Positions 10,639-22,200 of a stretch of DNA of 64,000 bases are shown piece by piece. The stretch spans positions 186,001 through 250,000 of the forward strand of contig WIXG01000037.1 of the NCBI GenBank assembly GCA_009869945.1, in the 5' to 3' direction. Source of the stretch: Mesaphorura yosii. Taxonomy: Eukaryota > Arthropoda > Collembola > Poduromorpha > Tullbergiidae. Positions within the stretch are counted from its first letter, which is position 1. The number at the start of each line of letters is the position of its first letter. The notes under the pieces were generated by a model. That model was not told the DNA's origin, did no database searches, and worked only from the letters and a program-made list of their open reading frames with translations. The translations under genes were made by a program, and so were the position numbers.

Positions 10639-11710
10639 GATTATGGTTCTGCTTCTGCGTGGCCCTCGAACTCACAAGAAATAAATTCAAGCAGTCACTC
10701 ACTGACGCAACTGTTTCCAATCCCGAATTTCAATATTAAATCCCAAATTCCTACTTCCTGTTCCAGACAGTTAGTAATCAATTTCCGTAATCCAGGATCG
10801 TCCCTCAATACAGTACGAGCGTTTCCGCAACTTGATGTACTTGTAATTATGCATTGGAGCCCTTGCCATCCATTTAAAGCAAGCTCATTAAAGCTGGTAG
10901 CTCATTGCGTTTAATGATAAAGCCGTAACGAAGTCTGCGGTAGACCACAATGCTGCGAGCTATGAGCAGAGGAATCTAAGTTGATGACCAAACAATTGAC
11001 GCAGTTTGGACGTTTAGAATCTTGTCTACGATTATTTGCGGTTAAGTCTCAATTTACTCCGTAAATATTTCGAAAACATTCTTCAGCTGAAGCCTGAAAA
11101 CTTAAAGGATGTCACGAGCGGTCTTAATCACCAGCCAAGATCGCAAGGGATTTGTAGATGTAATGATTTTGATAAGTAAACAGGACGAGCTAGAAATTAA
11201 CGCATCGTGTCACCTTTTTATTTGAGTAATTAAAGATGAATAACGTAACTTGCAAGAGTCGCATTCAATCAAACGACTACTGCGTATATGACAATGGACA
11301 AGGAATCCTCAAACTATTGAACCATGCATATTTGCAAATTTTATCTTATCGGTTCAACAGAAGTCGTGAAGCACAACACGTGAAAGCAAATTACGACCGG
11401 ATGACGATGGCAATCATAATCTGTATCGCACCATTGCCATCCAATGTTTAGCTTATGTTGTATGCATGCGACAGCTTATATCGCATAGGGCAGAGTGAAA
11501 TTGCTGATAACGCAACTCTCCATTTTTGCAAGATTGTACGAAGCCAGACAAAACAGTTACGTATACTTGAATGGGGTGAGGCATGGGATAATAGGAAGGA
11601 AAGCAATGAATATACTAGCCCCTCTAATTAACCGTAAATTTCTTAAACTTCGAACCAAAATTAGCTGGGCAGTGACAAGCAGCTTGGGAACTTGACAGCT
11701 CTGCCCCGCC
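10639..11710. other. divergent intergenic region (alpha-tubulin / CSP)
   Basis: This 1,072-bp stretch lies between two divergently transcribed genes and should hold both promoters and 5' UTRs. No exon-like open frame or named element was recognised. Confidence 0.5.
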
Positions 11711-12563
11711 ATGGACGTCTTTGGTCCGGAAGGGCGAAAGTTGTCGTAAGTCGTCTATTTCTTTGTTGGACGTTCCGCGTTGCCGATACCGAAATTGGTA
11801 AATGACACTTTTTTTTAACCCAACACAGGCGAGAAGGGCACAGTTTGTACGCTGAACTGGAGCTGCAGAAGGGCGCAAGCCCCGACGATATAAAGCGACA
11901 GTACAGAAGATTAGCGCTCAAGTATCATCCTGACAAAAATCCCAGAAACGACGCCGCCGCCGAAAAGGTTTGATCTGAAAAAAGTTGATCAATTTCGCAG
12001 AAGAGTGATTTTGATTGCAGACATTTCAATGTTCCAGTTCAAAGTAATAAACAAAGCACACAAAACGCTGACGGACCCAAAGAAGCTCGAAATTTACAAC
12101 AAGTATGGCTCGTTTGGTCTGCACCTCGCCGACCAAATTGGTGACGAAAATGTCAAGACATATTTTGCCCTGAATTCGTGGTGGTGTCGGGCCCTGTTCA
12201 TTGGTTGTGGAATCTTGACCGGCTGCTATTTCTGCTGCTGCCTGTGCTGTTGCTGCAATTGCTGCTGCGGGAAATGCTGCAAGCCCAAAGAGGAAGACGA
12301 AGTAAGTTGATCAACAATCGACAGCTTTGGTCCATTTTGCACTCGGTCATCGTGAAATCACGATGTGCATCTTCTCTGTACAGGTTCCAAATCCAGAAGA
12401 TTTGGAAATGGGCGAGAATTGCACGTACGTTGAAGGAGAAGAGCGGCACGCCTACACCACCTATTTTACTAAAGAGTCTGAACCAACGGTTAATCAGCCG
12501 CGTAGCAGTAACTCAGCTCCAATTTATGTAATTCCTGTGCCGCCAAAGCCAAATACGACCTGA
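11711..12563 (+). CDS. DNAJC5: cysteine-string protein (DnaJ homolog subfamily C member 5)
   Basis: Four exons give 205 aa: 11711-11745, 11829-11967, 12038-12301 and 12384-12563. The start is in strong context (gccATGG). The J domain spans about residues 16-82 and contains the HPD motif at 45-47 ([11 protein letters not shown]) that stimulates Hsc70. After the CSP linker ([19 protein letters not shown]) comes a cysteine string of 13 Cys between about residues 121 and 139 ([19 protein letters not shown]), the palmitoylated anchor that attaches CSP to synaptic and secretory vesicles. CSP works with Hsc70 and SGT to keep SNAP-25 and other exocytosis proteins folded. The C-terminal tail (residues 147-205) is poorly conserved in the family and here ends in [11 protein letters not shown]. 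The family assignment is very secure. Confidence 0.97.
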
Positions 12564-13079
12564 GCTGCATTAACTTGACGCTTATTAAACTAATGAATGT
12601 CTTACCATGAATTGACTGATTACAAAATTTTAACTATATTTTACTTAAGCACACGCCATTAAAATGAAAGTTAGTGTTCGATCCAAAACAGAAGAATAAA
12701 CGAGACGCACACCATAATTAACCTCAATTTTGAATTTACTGTCCTCTTATCTGAATCTTAGTTCGTATTTGTAAAGACGCCCTTCATATTTCAAAAGGCG
12801 TTTACTTTCAATGGCATTGATGAAACTGTTCTAAGTTTCAGCTGCAGCTGTCCGTCTCTCGTGGCTTTCTATCAACTGTATATTTTGTTAGTTGAAACAA
12901 TCTGTTCAAAGTGGGTCAATGCTGACCTGTGAAGGCGAGTTGGAATTGACCGTGAATTAAACACAAATGAGTAAATAACAAATCGTATAAGTAAATGTGA
13001 TGTAATGGGAACTTGTCCAGTGCGGCATGAACGTCTGGAACCTGAACCGGAACGCAGTCGACTTCAAGATAAGATTAAG
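12564..13079. other. intergenic region between CSP and the first FGNKT secreted-protein gene
   Basis: This 516-bp stretch should hold the CSP 3' UTR and the promoter of the next gene. A weak TATA-like word (tataag, 12986-12991) lies about 95 nt before the next ATG. No coding sequence was recognised. Confidence 0.5.
12695..12700 (+). terminator. AATAAA poly(A) signal, CSP gene
   Basis: Canonical aataaa 132 nt after the CSP stop codon. Confidence 0.6.
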
Positions 13080-13738
13080 ATGCAGCCAATTTTAGGAGTG
13101 GTTCTGCTGGCAGCTTTGTCACATTGTCACATTTCAGCGTCTCCGCCAGCGGTAGGTGAAACAAGTTACTTTTCAAGGTATACTCTAAGCACGTTATATG
13201 GCTAAACTCAATCTTTCCAGAAACCAGCGACGTTTGCGTCAACGACTACGACACCGAGCCCGACCACTTTCACTCCAACCAACTCGCAAGCTTCAATACT
13301 CCCGTTTCCATTTCCTTCCAAGCCCGAACCCAAGCCAGGGCATGTAGCTTGCAATAACCCCGAACACCAGCATTACCCGAATGCCCCGTATGGCCGCCCT
13401 CGCCCACGACCGAAGCCCACTGCAAGCACATTACCATTTGTGCCGCAGGAGGTCTCCGTCCAACAACTAATTTCTGGAGCCGGGGCCATCCCTTATCCGA
13501 AGCCGGGAAAACGCCCGCCGTCACAGGCACAGCCAGAAAATAACTCGAACGTTCGCCTGGTGCCTTCGACGGAAAAAGAGCCACGATGTAAGTTTAGCAG
13601 ATTTCGGTTCGCCAATCATTGTAAGTCCACTAATTAATGTTTTCAGTCCTGTTTGGAAACTTGTTTGGAAACAAAACGACAACGACTGGAAACGCCAGCT
13701 CACTCGGAACCACTAATCTGTTGGGTTTACTTGGTTGA
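13080..13738 (+). CDS. secreted Pro/Thr-rich protein with C-terminal FGNKT motif (paralogue 1)
   Basis: Three exons give 176 aa: 13080-13151, 13221-13587 and 13647-13738. The signal peptide is MQPILGVVLLAALSHCHISA. Next comes a Thr/Ser/Pro tract (KPATFASTTTTPSPTTFTPT), then a Pro/Lys/Arg-rich core (GRPRPRPKPTAS), and a hydrophobic Gly/Leu-rich tail (FLFGNLFGNKTTTTGN...NLLGLLG). The tail includes an N-K-T glycosylation sequon and its own 3' exon. The mature part has one Cys (HVACNN), so intramolecular disulphides are unlikely. The family is not recognised. The next gene downstream shares the signal peptide, overall layout, phase-1 last intron and FGNKT tail. Such composition suits a cuticle or matrix component, a mucin-like peptide or an antimicrobial peptide, but the sequence does not decide between them. 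Confidence 0.75.
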
Positions 13739-13809
13739 TTTGGGCATGACGCACCGTGTGATTTTGTGTAAAAATGCTTCATGACTTTAGTTTAGTAAAG
13801 AAAAAGGAA

Positions 13810-13815
13810 AATAAA
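13810..13815 (+). terminator. AATAAA poly(A) signal, FGNKT secreted-protein gene 1
   Basis: Canonical aataaa 72 nt after the stop codon. Confidence 0.65.
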
Positions 13816-14204
13816 CGTGGATTAGTTTTTTATTTCAATCGCTCATGCTTCATGCATCTTAAACATTTAAATTTGTAAAATGGTACAGGACGCCTGATGC
13901 CATTTTACATCTTGTCAGATTTGGACTGCACATCCAAATATTACCTTTTCAGAACTTTCAGACATCCCAAAATTAACCTTGAAACCCTTTTCATGTAAGT
14001 ATGAATAACAGGATCAGGTCCTAGAATGCAAAATGACTTGAGTAAATTCTGCACCCGCAGCTCCTAACCCGGAAGACATGGATCTATTTTCATATGATTC
14101 TGTGCATTTGTTGTCTGTTGGGCATAAATGCTCTGACACTCGTGCTCTTGATGCTCGCACACACATGCTCAATAAATTTCCGGAGTCCGTTAATTCAAAT
14201 TGGG

Positions 14205-14212
14205 TATAAATA
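14205..14212 (+). promoter_or_regulatory. TATA box of FGNKT secreted-protein gene 2
   Basis: A TATAAATA box lies 75 nt upstream of the ATG at 14287. It would place the transcription start near 14235, where the sequence reads ccaagtcatcagcatcagc, giving a short 5' UTR. A strong TATA box suits a regulated, tissue- or stage-specific secreted-protein gene. Confidence 0.7.
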
Positions 14213-14286
14213 CGAGATGAATATCAGGAAAATTTACCAAGTCATCAGCATCAGCCGTGTACCGAACAGAAGAAGCTTGTTTCAAA

Positions 14287-14733
14287 ATGCATTCAACCAT
14301 CATCGTCGCCATGTTTCTTGCGGTGTCACTGAGCCCCACAATATCAGGCTCTCCAACTCATCAACAGCAGATGTCCGACCCGATCCAGTCACTGATAAAA
14401 CCCAAACCGATTCAAGGTGGCTTTACTACGTTGCCGTTCAACTATCCGCAAAATACTGTTTCTATCCTTCCAATTTCGGATTCTGCACAAGAAAAACCTG
14501 AACAGAAGCCCACAACCGCCAATGCAAAGCCCCGCCTCGCATTACCAGCAATAATTGATGGACAGCGTAAGTAAATTGCATTTGATTGTTAACTTCTGCG
14601 CACTCTGCCTTGCCTCAATGCAGTGTGTCTCATATTTCTCTTTGTTTTGCCTACAGGTTTGATCATTTTTGGAAACAAAACTGCGTTGTTTGGAAATCTC
14701 GGCGGTCTCGGCGGTCTGGGAAATCTGGGTTAA
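14287..14733 (+). CDS. secreted protein with C-terminal FGNKT motif (paralogue 2)
   Basis: Two exons give 118 aa: 14287-14566 and 14657-14733. The signal peptide is MHSTIIVAMFLAVSLSPTISG. The mature chain starts with a Gln-rich stretch, is Pro/Lys-rich in the middle (EKPEQKPTTANAKPRLALP), lacks Cys, and ends in IIFGNKTALFGNLGGLGGLG. The last intron is phase 1 and lies immediately before the FGN tail, exactly as in the gene 550 bp upstream. The shared FGNKT core, including its N-K-T sequon, makes a tandem duplication likely despite strong divergence of the middle. A TATA box lies 75 nt upstream and a poly(A) signal 29 nt after the stop. No known family is recognised. Confidence 0.78.
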
Positions 14734-16241
14734 AATAATATCAAACAGGCACCTAGTCGCCAATAAACGATTCCAATCAAAGTTTGATAAGTTTGGTTTG
14801 ATATATAAATTCTTTGTATTTACTTCATATGAATTTTTATCCTCAACGTAAAGCAACAACATTAACGTGTTCAACTTAACTCCAAGTACGTACTACAATA
14901 TAATATATATTGAGTTATACATTCTAACGAATTCTCCATTGTAAATACTTGATTAAGATTAACATTCTCATGGTTTGTTCGTTCGTGTAAGTTGGGATTT
15001 GCTCTGAAAACACAAGTGAGGGAAGGGAAAGCTCGTAATTAATGTCACATGAATAAATCAGTATGGAGTTGGATAAAATGTGTCAAGTTAATAAGTTATG
15101 GACAAACTATCTTGGCAAACTGAAGCAAAACACTTGCAGCTAAAAACTAGGCAGGCGCATAACAAATAAAAACATAAAAATTGACAAATCTTACAAATTA
15201 ACAATGAACTTTAATGATTTTATGTATACAAACATCATTAAATTCTGAAACTAATTTTTACAAACTCTTTAACATAATTGATTCTCTTTCCATTTGGCAA
15301 ACGATGAAACAGTCTCACCATTGAATATTTAACAGAATCTCGAGCTCTACAAAATATTAAAAGCTTAGCTACAAACCGGGTTTTCTAAAACGTAAAGTGA
15401 TAATCTAACGGTACTCGTAAAAGAACATTTCATTGGAAAATCGTCTTATATTTACTTAAAATCGATGGATCCTAAATTAGTTGAGGTCTGTGAAGTCATG
15501 TCTCCATTACATTACGTCGTAACCGTAGTGTAATTAGTGAGAAAGGATTGAAGGTTGAAACAGCACCGAAGTAGTAGTCGTCAAGAGTACTCAGCTCGAG
15601 ATGCTAAAGACAGAGTTAGATGTGTATGTTCTACCTACATTTCTTATTCTGTGATTACAAAGTCCTTCGTCGATTCCTGAAATGGGCAAAATGGAGGTAC
15701 ATGGACAAAAGTTGTTTCGTTAGAAAATTGCTCGTTCTACACGTTGTATGGATTTAAGTAGTGGATGTGGATTGAAAACTTTGGAGTGGAAGTCCGTTTT
15801 ACTCTACTTCTCTTTATGTGCGAGACAAATGGACAAATGTACAATTTGCTAAATGGGCGATTTTCCTCAAAAACAAAAGGGCGACTGTCCGCAGACTTAA
15901 TTAATTCCTTTGTAATAATATCCTTCATTCAATCAATAAGTTCTGAGAAAGTGGAGTGAAGACTAACGATTAGTCCTTAACTCTTAATCATTCAACATCC
16001 GGCTCCGAGTCAAAATGCGTAACAAATAACGACATAATAGACAATATTGCTTTGTTTGAACTCATCGAGATTGTTCGGTCAAGAGTTAAACTTCTATGCA
16101 AAGTTATTTGGATTCTCCGTGCGCATTCATGAAGTTAAAGTTGATTATCAAATCAAAATCACAGAATTAAGTGGATTAATTGCAGGTTTTGTGATTGTAA
16201 ACGATGCAATGATGAACCACCTAGTTGAGCCAGAATGGCAA
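14734..16241. other. convergent intergenic region (FGNKT gene 2 / Stardust 3' side)
   Basis: This 1.5-kb AT-rich stretch should contain the Stardust 3' UTR on the minus strand. No canonical AATAAA for that strand was seen close to its stop, so the UTR may be long or use a variant signal. No open frame looks coding. Confidence 0.5.
14762..14767 (+). terminator. AATAAA poly(A) signal, FGNKT secreted-protein gene 2
   Basis: Canonical aataaa 29 nt after the stop codon. Confidence 0.65.
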
Positions 16242-19200
16242 TCACTGTAATGCAAAGCTGTCTTCCCGCACATTCACCTTTGAAATCCAGTCTTTCGGAA
16301 CCCATTGCGGCTCTCGTTCAATGTAGTTAATTCTTTGCACCAGTTCGTAGTACGTCCTTTCAATGTCGTTATTGATTATTACCAAGTCGAAGTAGTGGCC
16401 GTATTTGTCTTCCATTTCCCTGGCCTTCTCAATGATGTCGATTAGTTCATCCTCCTGCACATTCAAGAAACATTCAATAACCAGTCTTGAACCTGCATGT
16501 CACTTCAACTCAGCTGAATTGCGGGGCATAACAATTCGTACCTTGTAAGCTTCGCCTCTGGAAATCCTCATTTGCTTGAGCCTTTCCAGTGGTGGCGGCG
16601 CAATGAACACAATATATGGCTTCAAATCTGAATTCCTTAAAATTTTGAGTGATTGAGGATGGAGGTTGAGTACGCAAATCTTGCCAATATTTACTGTAAA
16701 ATGAACAAAGAATATAATTAACTATGCTAACACTATGCTTCACTAACACGTGAGCTGTCGGCTGAAGCTAAGCTCGATGCACAGATATTCGCCAGAGGAA
16801 ATTTTCCAGTTTTTTGCGTCACACAAAATTGTCAGCTTACGCACAATAATAATGGACACGACTATTACGGCAAGTTTCATGTAGAGTTAGAAGGTATCAA
16901 GCCACTTCAATTCTCCGATGAAGTTTAAAAATATAGTCTTAACGTGTTCGTGTTCTTTATAAACTTAATTCTTCTTCATTGTAGCTTCTGGTTAATACGC
17001 TTTCGTACTGTTTATTGCTATTTATTTACTCTTATTTGTTGTTGGTCCTTACTGTTTGGAAGTAATAACACAGTTACACAATAATTTAATCGAAAAATAG
17101 TTCCTTACCAACACTTCGAATTGCATCCAAACTGGTCCCATAATACGCCTTCTCGAATTCTCCGTGTTCGACAAATTTCCTAGCAAGTATGTCCGCTTCA
17201 AATTGAGCACGTGTAATGAAGTGATAGTCTTGACCGTCTAATTCGCCGTCCTTCCTTGTGCGACTTGTATCTGTTGAAAGCAATTCCCAGTTCTCATGCC
17301 TGAACTAACATGTAATCAAAATGTCAAGAATGCGCTTACGTGGCACCGCAGCGGCGAACCGCTCCGATTCTTGCATCAGTCGCTGCCTTAGTTCGTGCCG
17401 TCCAATATTGGGTGGCCCAATTAATACTACAGGCCGCTTGAAGCTTGTGCGGGGATAATACAAAGCGACTTCCTCATACGTGGGAATTTCCTCTGCATCG
17501 AAATCTGAAATGAGTGCATTCAGAAGTTAGCCGCACATTCCGTCGGAAGGAATTCAAAGATTGCGGATTGCGTGATTCATGAATAATGCTTACCATCATT
17601 AAATGCAGTGCTGTAAGGAATTTTCTTCTTTTTCTTCTTGTGGGTTTTGGCACATAATAAAGTTCCACGCTTCTGCTTTTCACGCGACTCCGTCTCGCCC
17701 AGTAACGATTGCTTAACCGCTTCTCTCCTAAAAGTTAATGAAGTGATTAGGCACTCGCTTTTCAAGTCGGAAGTCGTGATTGAATGTTAAACTCACTGTT
17801 CTTGGAAGGACTTTGAAGGGATGAGACCGGCCAGTGCTTGATCTTCTTCACCCTCTCGATGGGCCTGCCACCAATTCGCATCGTCTTGACTAATTACGTG
17901 AAGAACGTCTCCTTTTGAAAACGCAATTCCGAGCTCGCTGTGTGGAGAAAACAAAACAGGAATAAAATTTTGAACAAAAATGAAGTGCTTAGCTTTGAAA
18001 ACAAAAATGAGAGCATTACCGACACGGGACGTAAATGTCATCTTCAGGATCTGTTTATAAATTTAGACATTATATAAGGATACACCATGCACGCATAGAG
18101 ACATAATTGTGACATCTTATACGAGCTGTGACTTGAATGCTAGTTTACCGTGCTTCAAAAGTTTCTAACACATAATTCAGTTTTTTCGGTTTTAAGAGCA
18201 AAGCCATTTCCGTAACAGTTCTTAGTCTTACAACCCTTGTTACGCTTCTATTTGTAATTGTTATTACCTTGTCATAATAATTAACTTATCTTAACTGATT
18301 AAAATAAACTGAACCTTACCATAGTCAAAGAAAGCTCTGACGTGGACCAGTACATCCCTTCGTTGTGGTGGAGGTGGAGGGTTTGACGACGGAACAATAA
18401 GAAACGTCAGCGTTCCAGTCATGCGGCTCAGAATATCGCACACTTCGTTCACCGTTTTCCCTCGCATTTCGATTCCATTCACTTCCAGCACTTCGTCGCC
18501 TTCGTGAAGTAGCCCACTCCGTTCTGCGGCTCCACCTTTAACAATTCTTCCGATCACGACCGCGTCCCCCTCGTTTCGTACGGTCGCTCCCTGAAATTAA
18601 TCGAAGCTTTCGTTAGTTTGGAATTTCGAATTCGTGTTTGGCTCACAAATTAACTTACGAGAGGATCCTGAGTCTTTTCTATGCGGACGACTTTGATGTG
18701 GTCGTCAGGCTGGTGTAGTTGTTGATGGTCAGGGACAAATGCAGGCCGTGGAGCTGTGAAGTCATCCACAGATTCTCCAAAATTGAGCGGTGTTTCTGTC
18801 GATAACAGAAGTCTCTCCCTTTCGGCAATTTTGTCATGAGCGTAAAGAAGTCCTTCGACCTATGAAGGAAGAAGTGTAAGTGTAAGTAAGAACTGTAGGA
18901 GGTCCTTCTTTGATTTGAACACACGTGGGTCGTGTCACAGTTGGAAAATTTTAGAACATAGTGCTGAGTTCCTAACCAAGTGTAATTGTGGATTGTAATT
19001 CCTTTCAGTACTACGTGTTTTGTTAACTATAAATGTTGACACTTGCCACCTCATGTTCTTCATTCCACATTTCAACCGAAATAACCTTAAAGTACTTACG
19101 GTTACCCTGCTAAGGATGTCCACAAGCTCGATTGCTTCGGGGACTGAGCAATTGCAAAGGCTTCCCAAACACTGCAAAGGAAAATATATTACATAAACTG

Positions 19201-22200
19201 CCGAAATGCAAGGCCCATAGCATACCAAATTGTACTACATACCTCCTGCACAAATTGCTGTGAATGAGCAGAAATTGGAGTCGGTGGTGAATTGAAGCAC
19301 CAAACATCTTGTACTTTGTTGTGGACAGCAAGAACTTGTTGAAAGTCTGGCGATTGCATTAAGACTCCTACGGCTGAGACAGTCCTATAAATTGTTTGTA
19401 ACAAAATGTTTGTTTGTACAAAATGTTTGTAATAAAATGTTCAGTTGTCCATTTCAGTTATTATAAATCTTTGTCAGCTTAATGAGGGTTATTTACTACC
19501 TTACCATTACCACTGAAATTCTGAATTCAGGAGTTGGTATAAAAAATGAGCACTAAAGAAGATCGCAAACGACTCAATAAGATATTTGGTTTCAGTGACA
19601 CCAAGTCAGAATCAGAACAAGAAACCTGTGGAGATTGGAAACGAGGAAGAATGCAAGATTCGCCGAAACCTGAATCCGAAATGAAAGATCCTAACTAAAG
19701 AAAACACAAGACGCAAGTGTACAAAGTGAAAAGTGCATTGTTTTGGCCATATCTTTGTCTTCGAACGATCTCTGAAAGCGTGTGAAATTTTCAACACTCC
19801 GGAAAAGAAGAAATTCAAAGCTGACTTTCTTGGCAAATTGCCTAGCACCAGCAAGACAAAGGATGGAGGGGTCGCCAACTGGGGACTCAGTACCGCGTGG
19901 CAATGGGATGTGGAGACAGAAGATCCAATATTTGAAGACCCGTCAAAGCGTAAGGCATTTCTTATGGTTTGCTTAAACCAAAATCAATATTCTGCATTAT
20001 GTTTCACAGCATGGTCGAGATACGTGGCACAAACATTCAACGAGTCTGTAATCACATCGAAATCTAATCTAACTTCCGCCGAGAAAAGTCTTTTTGAGCA
20101 ATTCAAGACAGGAATGCGGAGTAATGAAAAAGAATTCCTCGTGTCAATTCATGGAGACAGTACTCGTAAGTTAATTGAGAATAAGCTTCTTCGACGAATT
20201 CTAGCATCCGATATTAAGAAAATTTTCATATGAAGAATATTGGGGACAGGTGAATTAAAAAGACGAGACATTGCGGGGATCACTGCTTTGCACAAGCTGA
20301 GAACCCAAGAGTTGTGAAAGATAAGTTCAAGCGTGAATTGGGGGCCTACAATTACAAGGACCTAGGACGTGGTGGACTTAATCGAGTCGGCGGTTAGGGT
20401 TGTTATCCCTAATTATTATTATTATTACTTACTAATGTTAGTACTTACTACTACTTAATACTTCCTACGATGTTACTGTTTATCTAATAAATACCCTCAT
20501 GCTCAATTACTTACTCTTCCAAGTGCATTCCATTCTTCTTAAGGGCCTCCTGCACTCGCTGCAGACTGGCGACCAGTTCCGATATTCCTGCACACAGAAA
20601 TCATGTTGGTTAGAATTGCACTCGTAATTGATTCAGTGGCGGCCAGTGAAGCCCTTCGAAGTGACCGAAAAATGGACACCAAAATATGTTTCCTTCGAGA
20701 GGAAGCCCGCCGCGAATGTGCGCAAGTGGAACACCAACTTACAACTAAACCAGGCAGCCAGCGAGGTTTCTGGCGTTTCCATTTCCTGGTATGGCATGGC
20801 TGGAGAAAACTCAACAAAGAAGCACGAAATGGAATGAATACATGCAAATTGCAAACTTACACAACCGTAACAGCCGACACAGCGCTCCACGATTCCACGC
20901 TGGAATGAAAGCCTATGTGTAGACTAGAAAATGCTTTTACGCATGGGAGATGAGTCAACTAGATAAATATTTCACATTCTTCTATTCTGTTTTAGTGTGC
21001 TACCACGAAATTACTTACAACTTACAATACAATGGCTATTACTCTTCAGCAGTTCGTTTTATGACGGTTTTTGTTACATGACAGCACTGCGACTGCGGCT
21101 TTGACGGCGACTACAATTCTGATGGTTTTATATTGCAGACCTTTCAACTTTCGATCAATGTCAAGAATGAATAAAACGCACGATTTGTAATGCCAGCTCG
21201 ATTTGTTCTGCGCTTGCCACCTCAAAACCTCATACGCAATGATTATAATACATATTTTGCAATTTTAGGCATCGTTTGGCATTTGGCAGGGCAGGGATTA
21301 AGTTCTGGAGCTTCCGAAATTAGCTTGAAACCCGAACGGGTCCCAAACGCCCAAAAATAATGGCTTGGAGCCTCGGCGTAGTAATTCCGAGCTCAATTTC
21401 CATATTCAAAATTCAGATTACACGCCGAAGCCGAAGCAACGCCGAACTGTGCAGCAGGCATTAAATTACGGTACAAAAAGCTTTCTTCTGCTAGCATTCA
21501 TTCATTCATCAAGCGTTAAGCGCTTTTATTAGCACCATCTCCACTTGAATTACAAAAGTAAATATTGACGATCATTTTAATCGCGCACGGCAATGCCAAT
21601 GTCCGCGAATGAACTGCTGCTGCTTGCTGTTCCCGTTCCCGATCAACGGAAGAAAAGAGCAGGAAGTGTGCACGTGCGTTATTGCATTGCGTCTCGCAGT
21701 AATTTATAATTTATCTTCTATAATTTATGCCATTTTAATTAAAGCGCAAATAATTGCGTATTATGTACATTTTAAATCAAAGATAGCAAGCAAGCATCTG
21801 CCTCGGAAGAATAACACAAAACTAATCAAGCTCTCAACGCTCAACACTCGACTCAATGCATGCTTCATCAAACTCATTGATGGAAGATTAAGAATCGAGT
21901 AGCGAACGAACAATCAAACTCATTAAAAGATGAGTGCCGACTAACAGTAATTCTGTTTTGATAGCTGCCTGCCAGCCAGTCAGATATTCGCTTCAATTCA
22001 CACTTCGCACTGTAAACAGCAGCCATAACTTAATTAGTCTCATTGAAGCCTGCAGCAGTCGCAACGTCTTCAAACAATGAGCAAAATCAAGGCAAGCCAA
22101 GCCCTCAAGACGAGACGCTTTAAGCCGTGAGAAATTTTGCGAGAATTTAAATAATTGCAGACGTGTATCGCGTCCTTTTCTATTTTTACACTTGACAGTT

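Larger units (their letters stand above)
13739..14286. other. intergenic region between the two FGNKT secreted-protein genes
   Basis: This 548-bp stretch contains a poly(A) signal for the upstream gene (13810-13815) and a clear TATA box for the downstream gene (14205-14212). No further exon was recognised. Confidence 0.6.

Noticed and set aside
13588-13620. Second in-frame donor (gtaagt at 13621) in FGNKT secreted-protein gene 1
   Set aside because: Using it would leave an intron of only 26 nt, too short for splicing. The donor at 13588 gives 59 nt, close to the other introns here.
19538-19545. TATAAAAA directly before the nested gene's ATG as a TATA box
   Set aside because: It touches the ATG at 19546, so transcription would begin downstream of that codon. 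It would be meaningful only if a later start is used, so it is not listed as a promoter.
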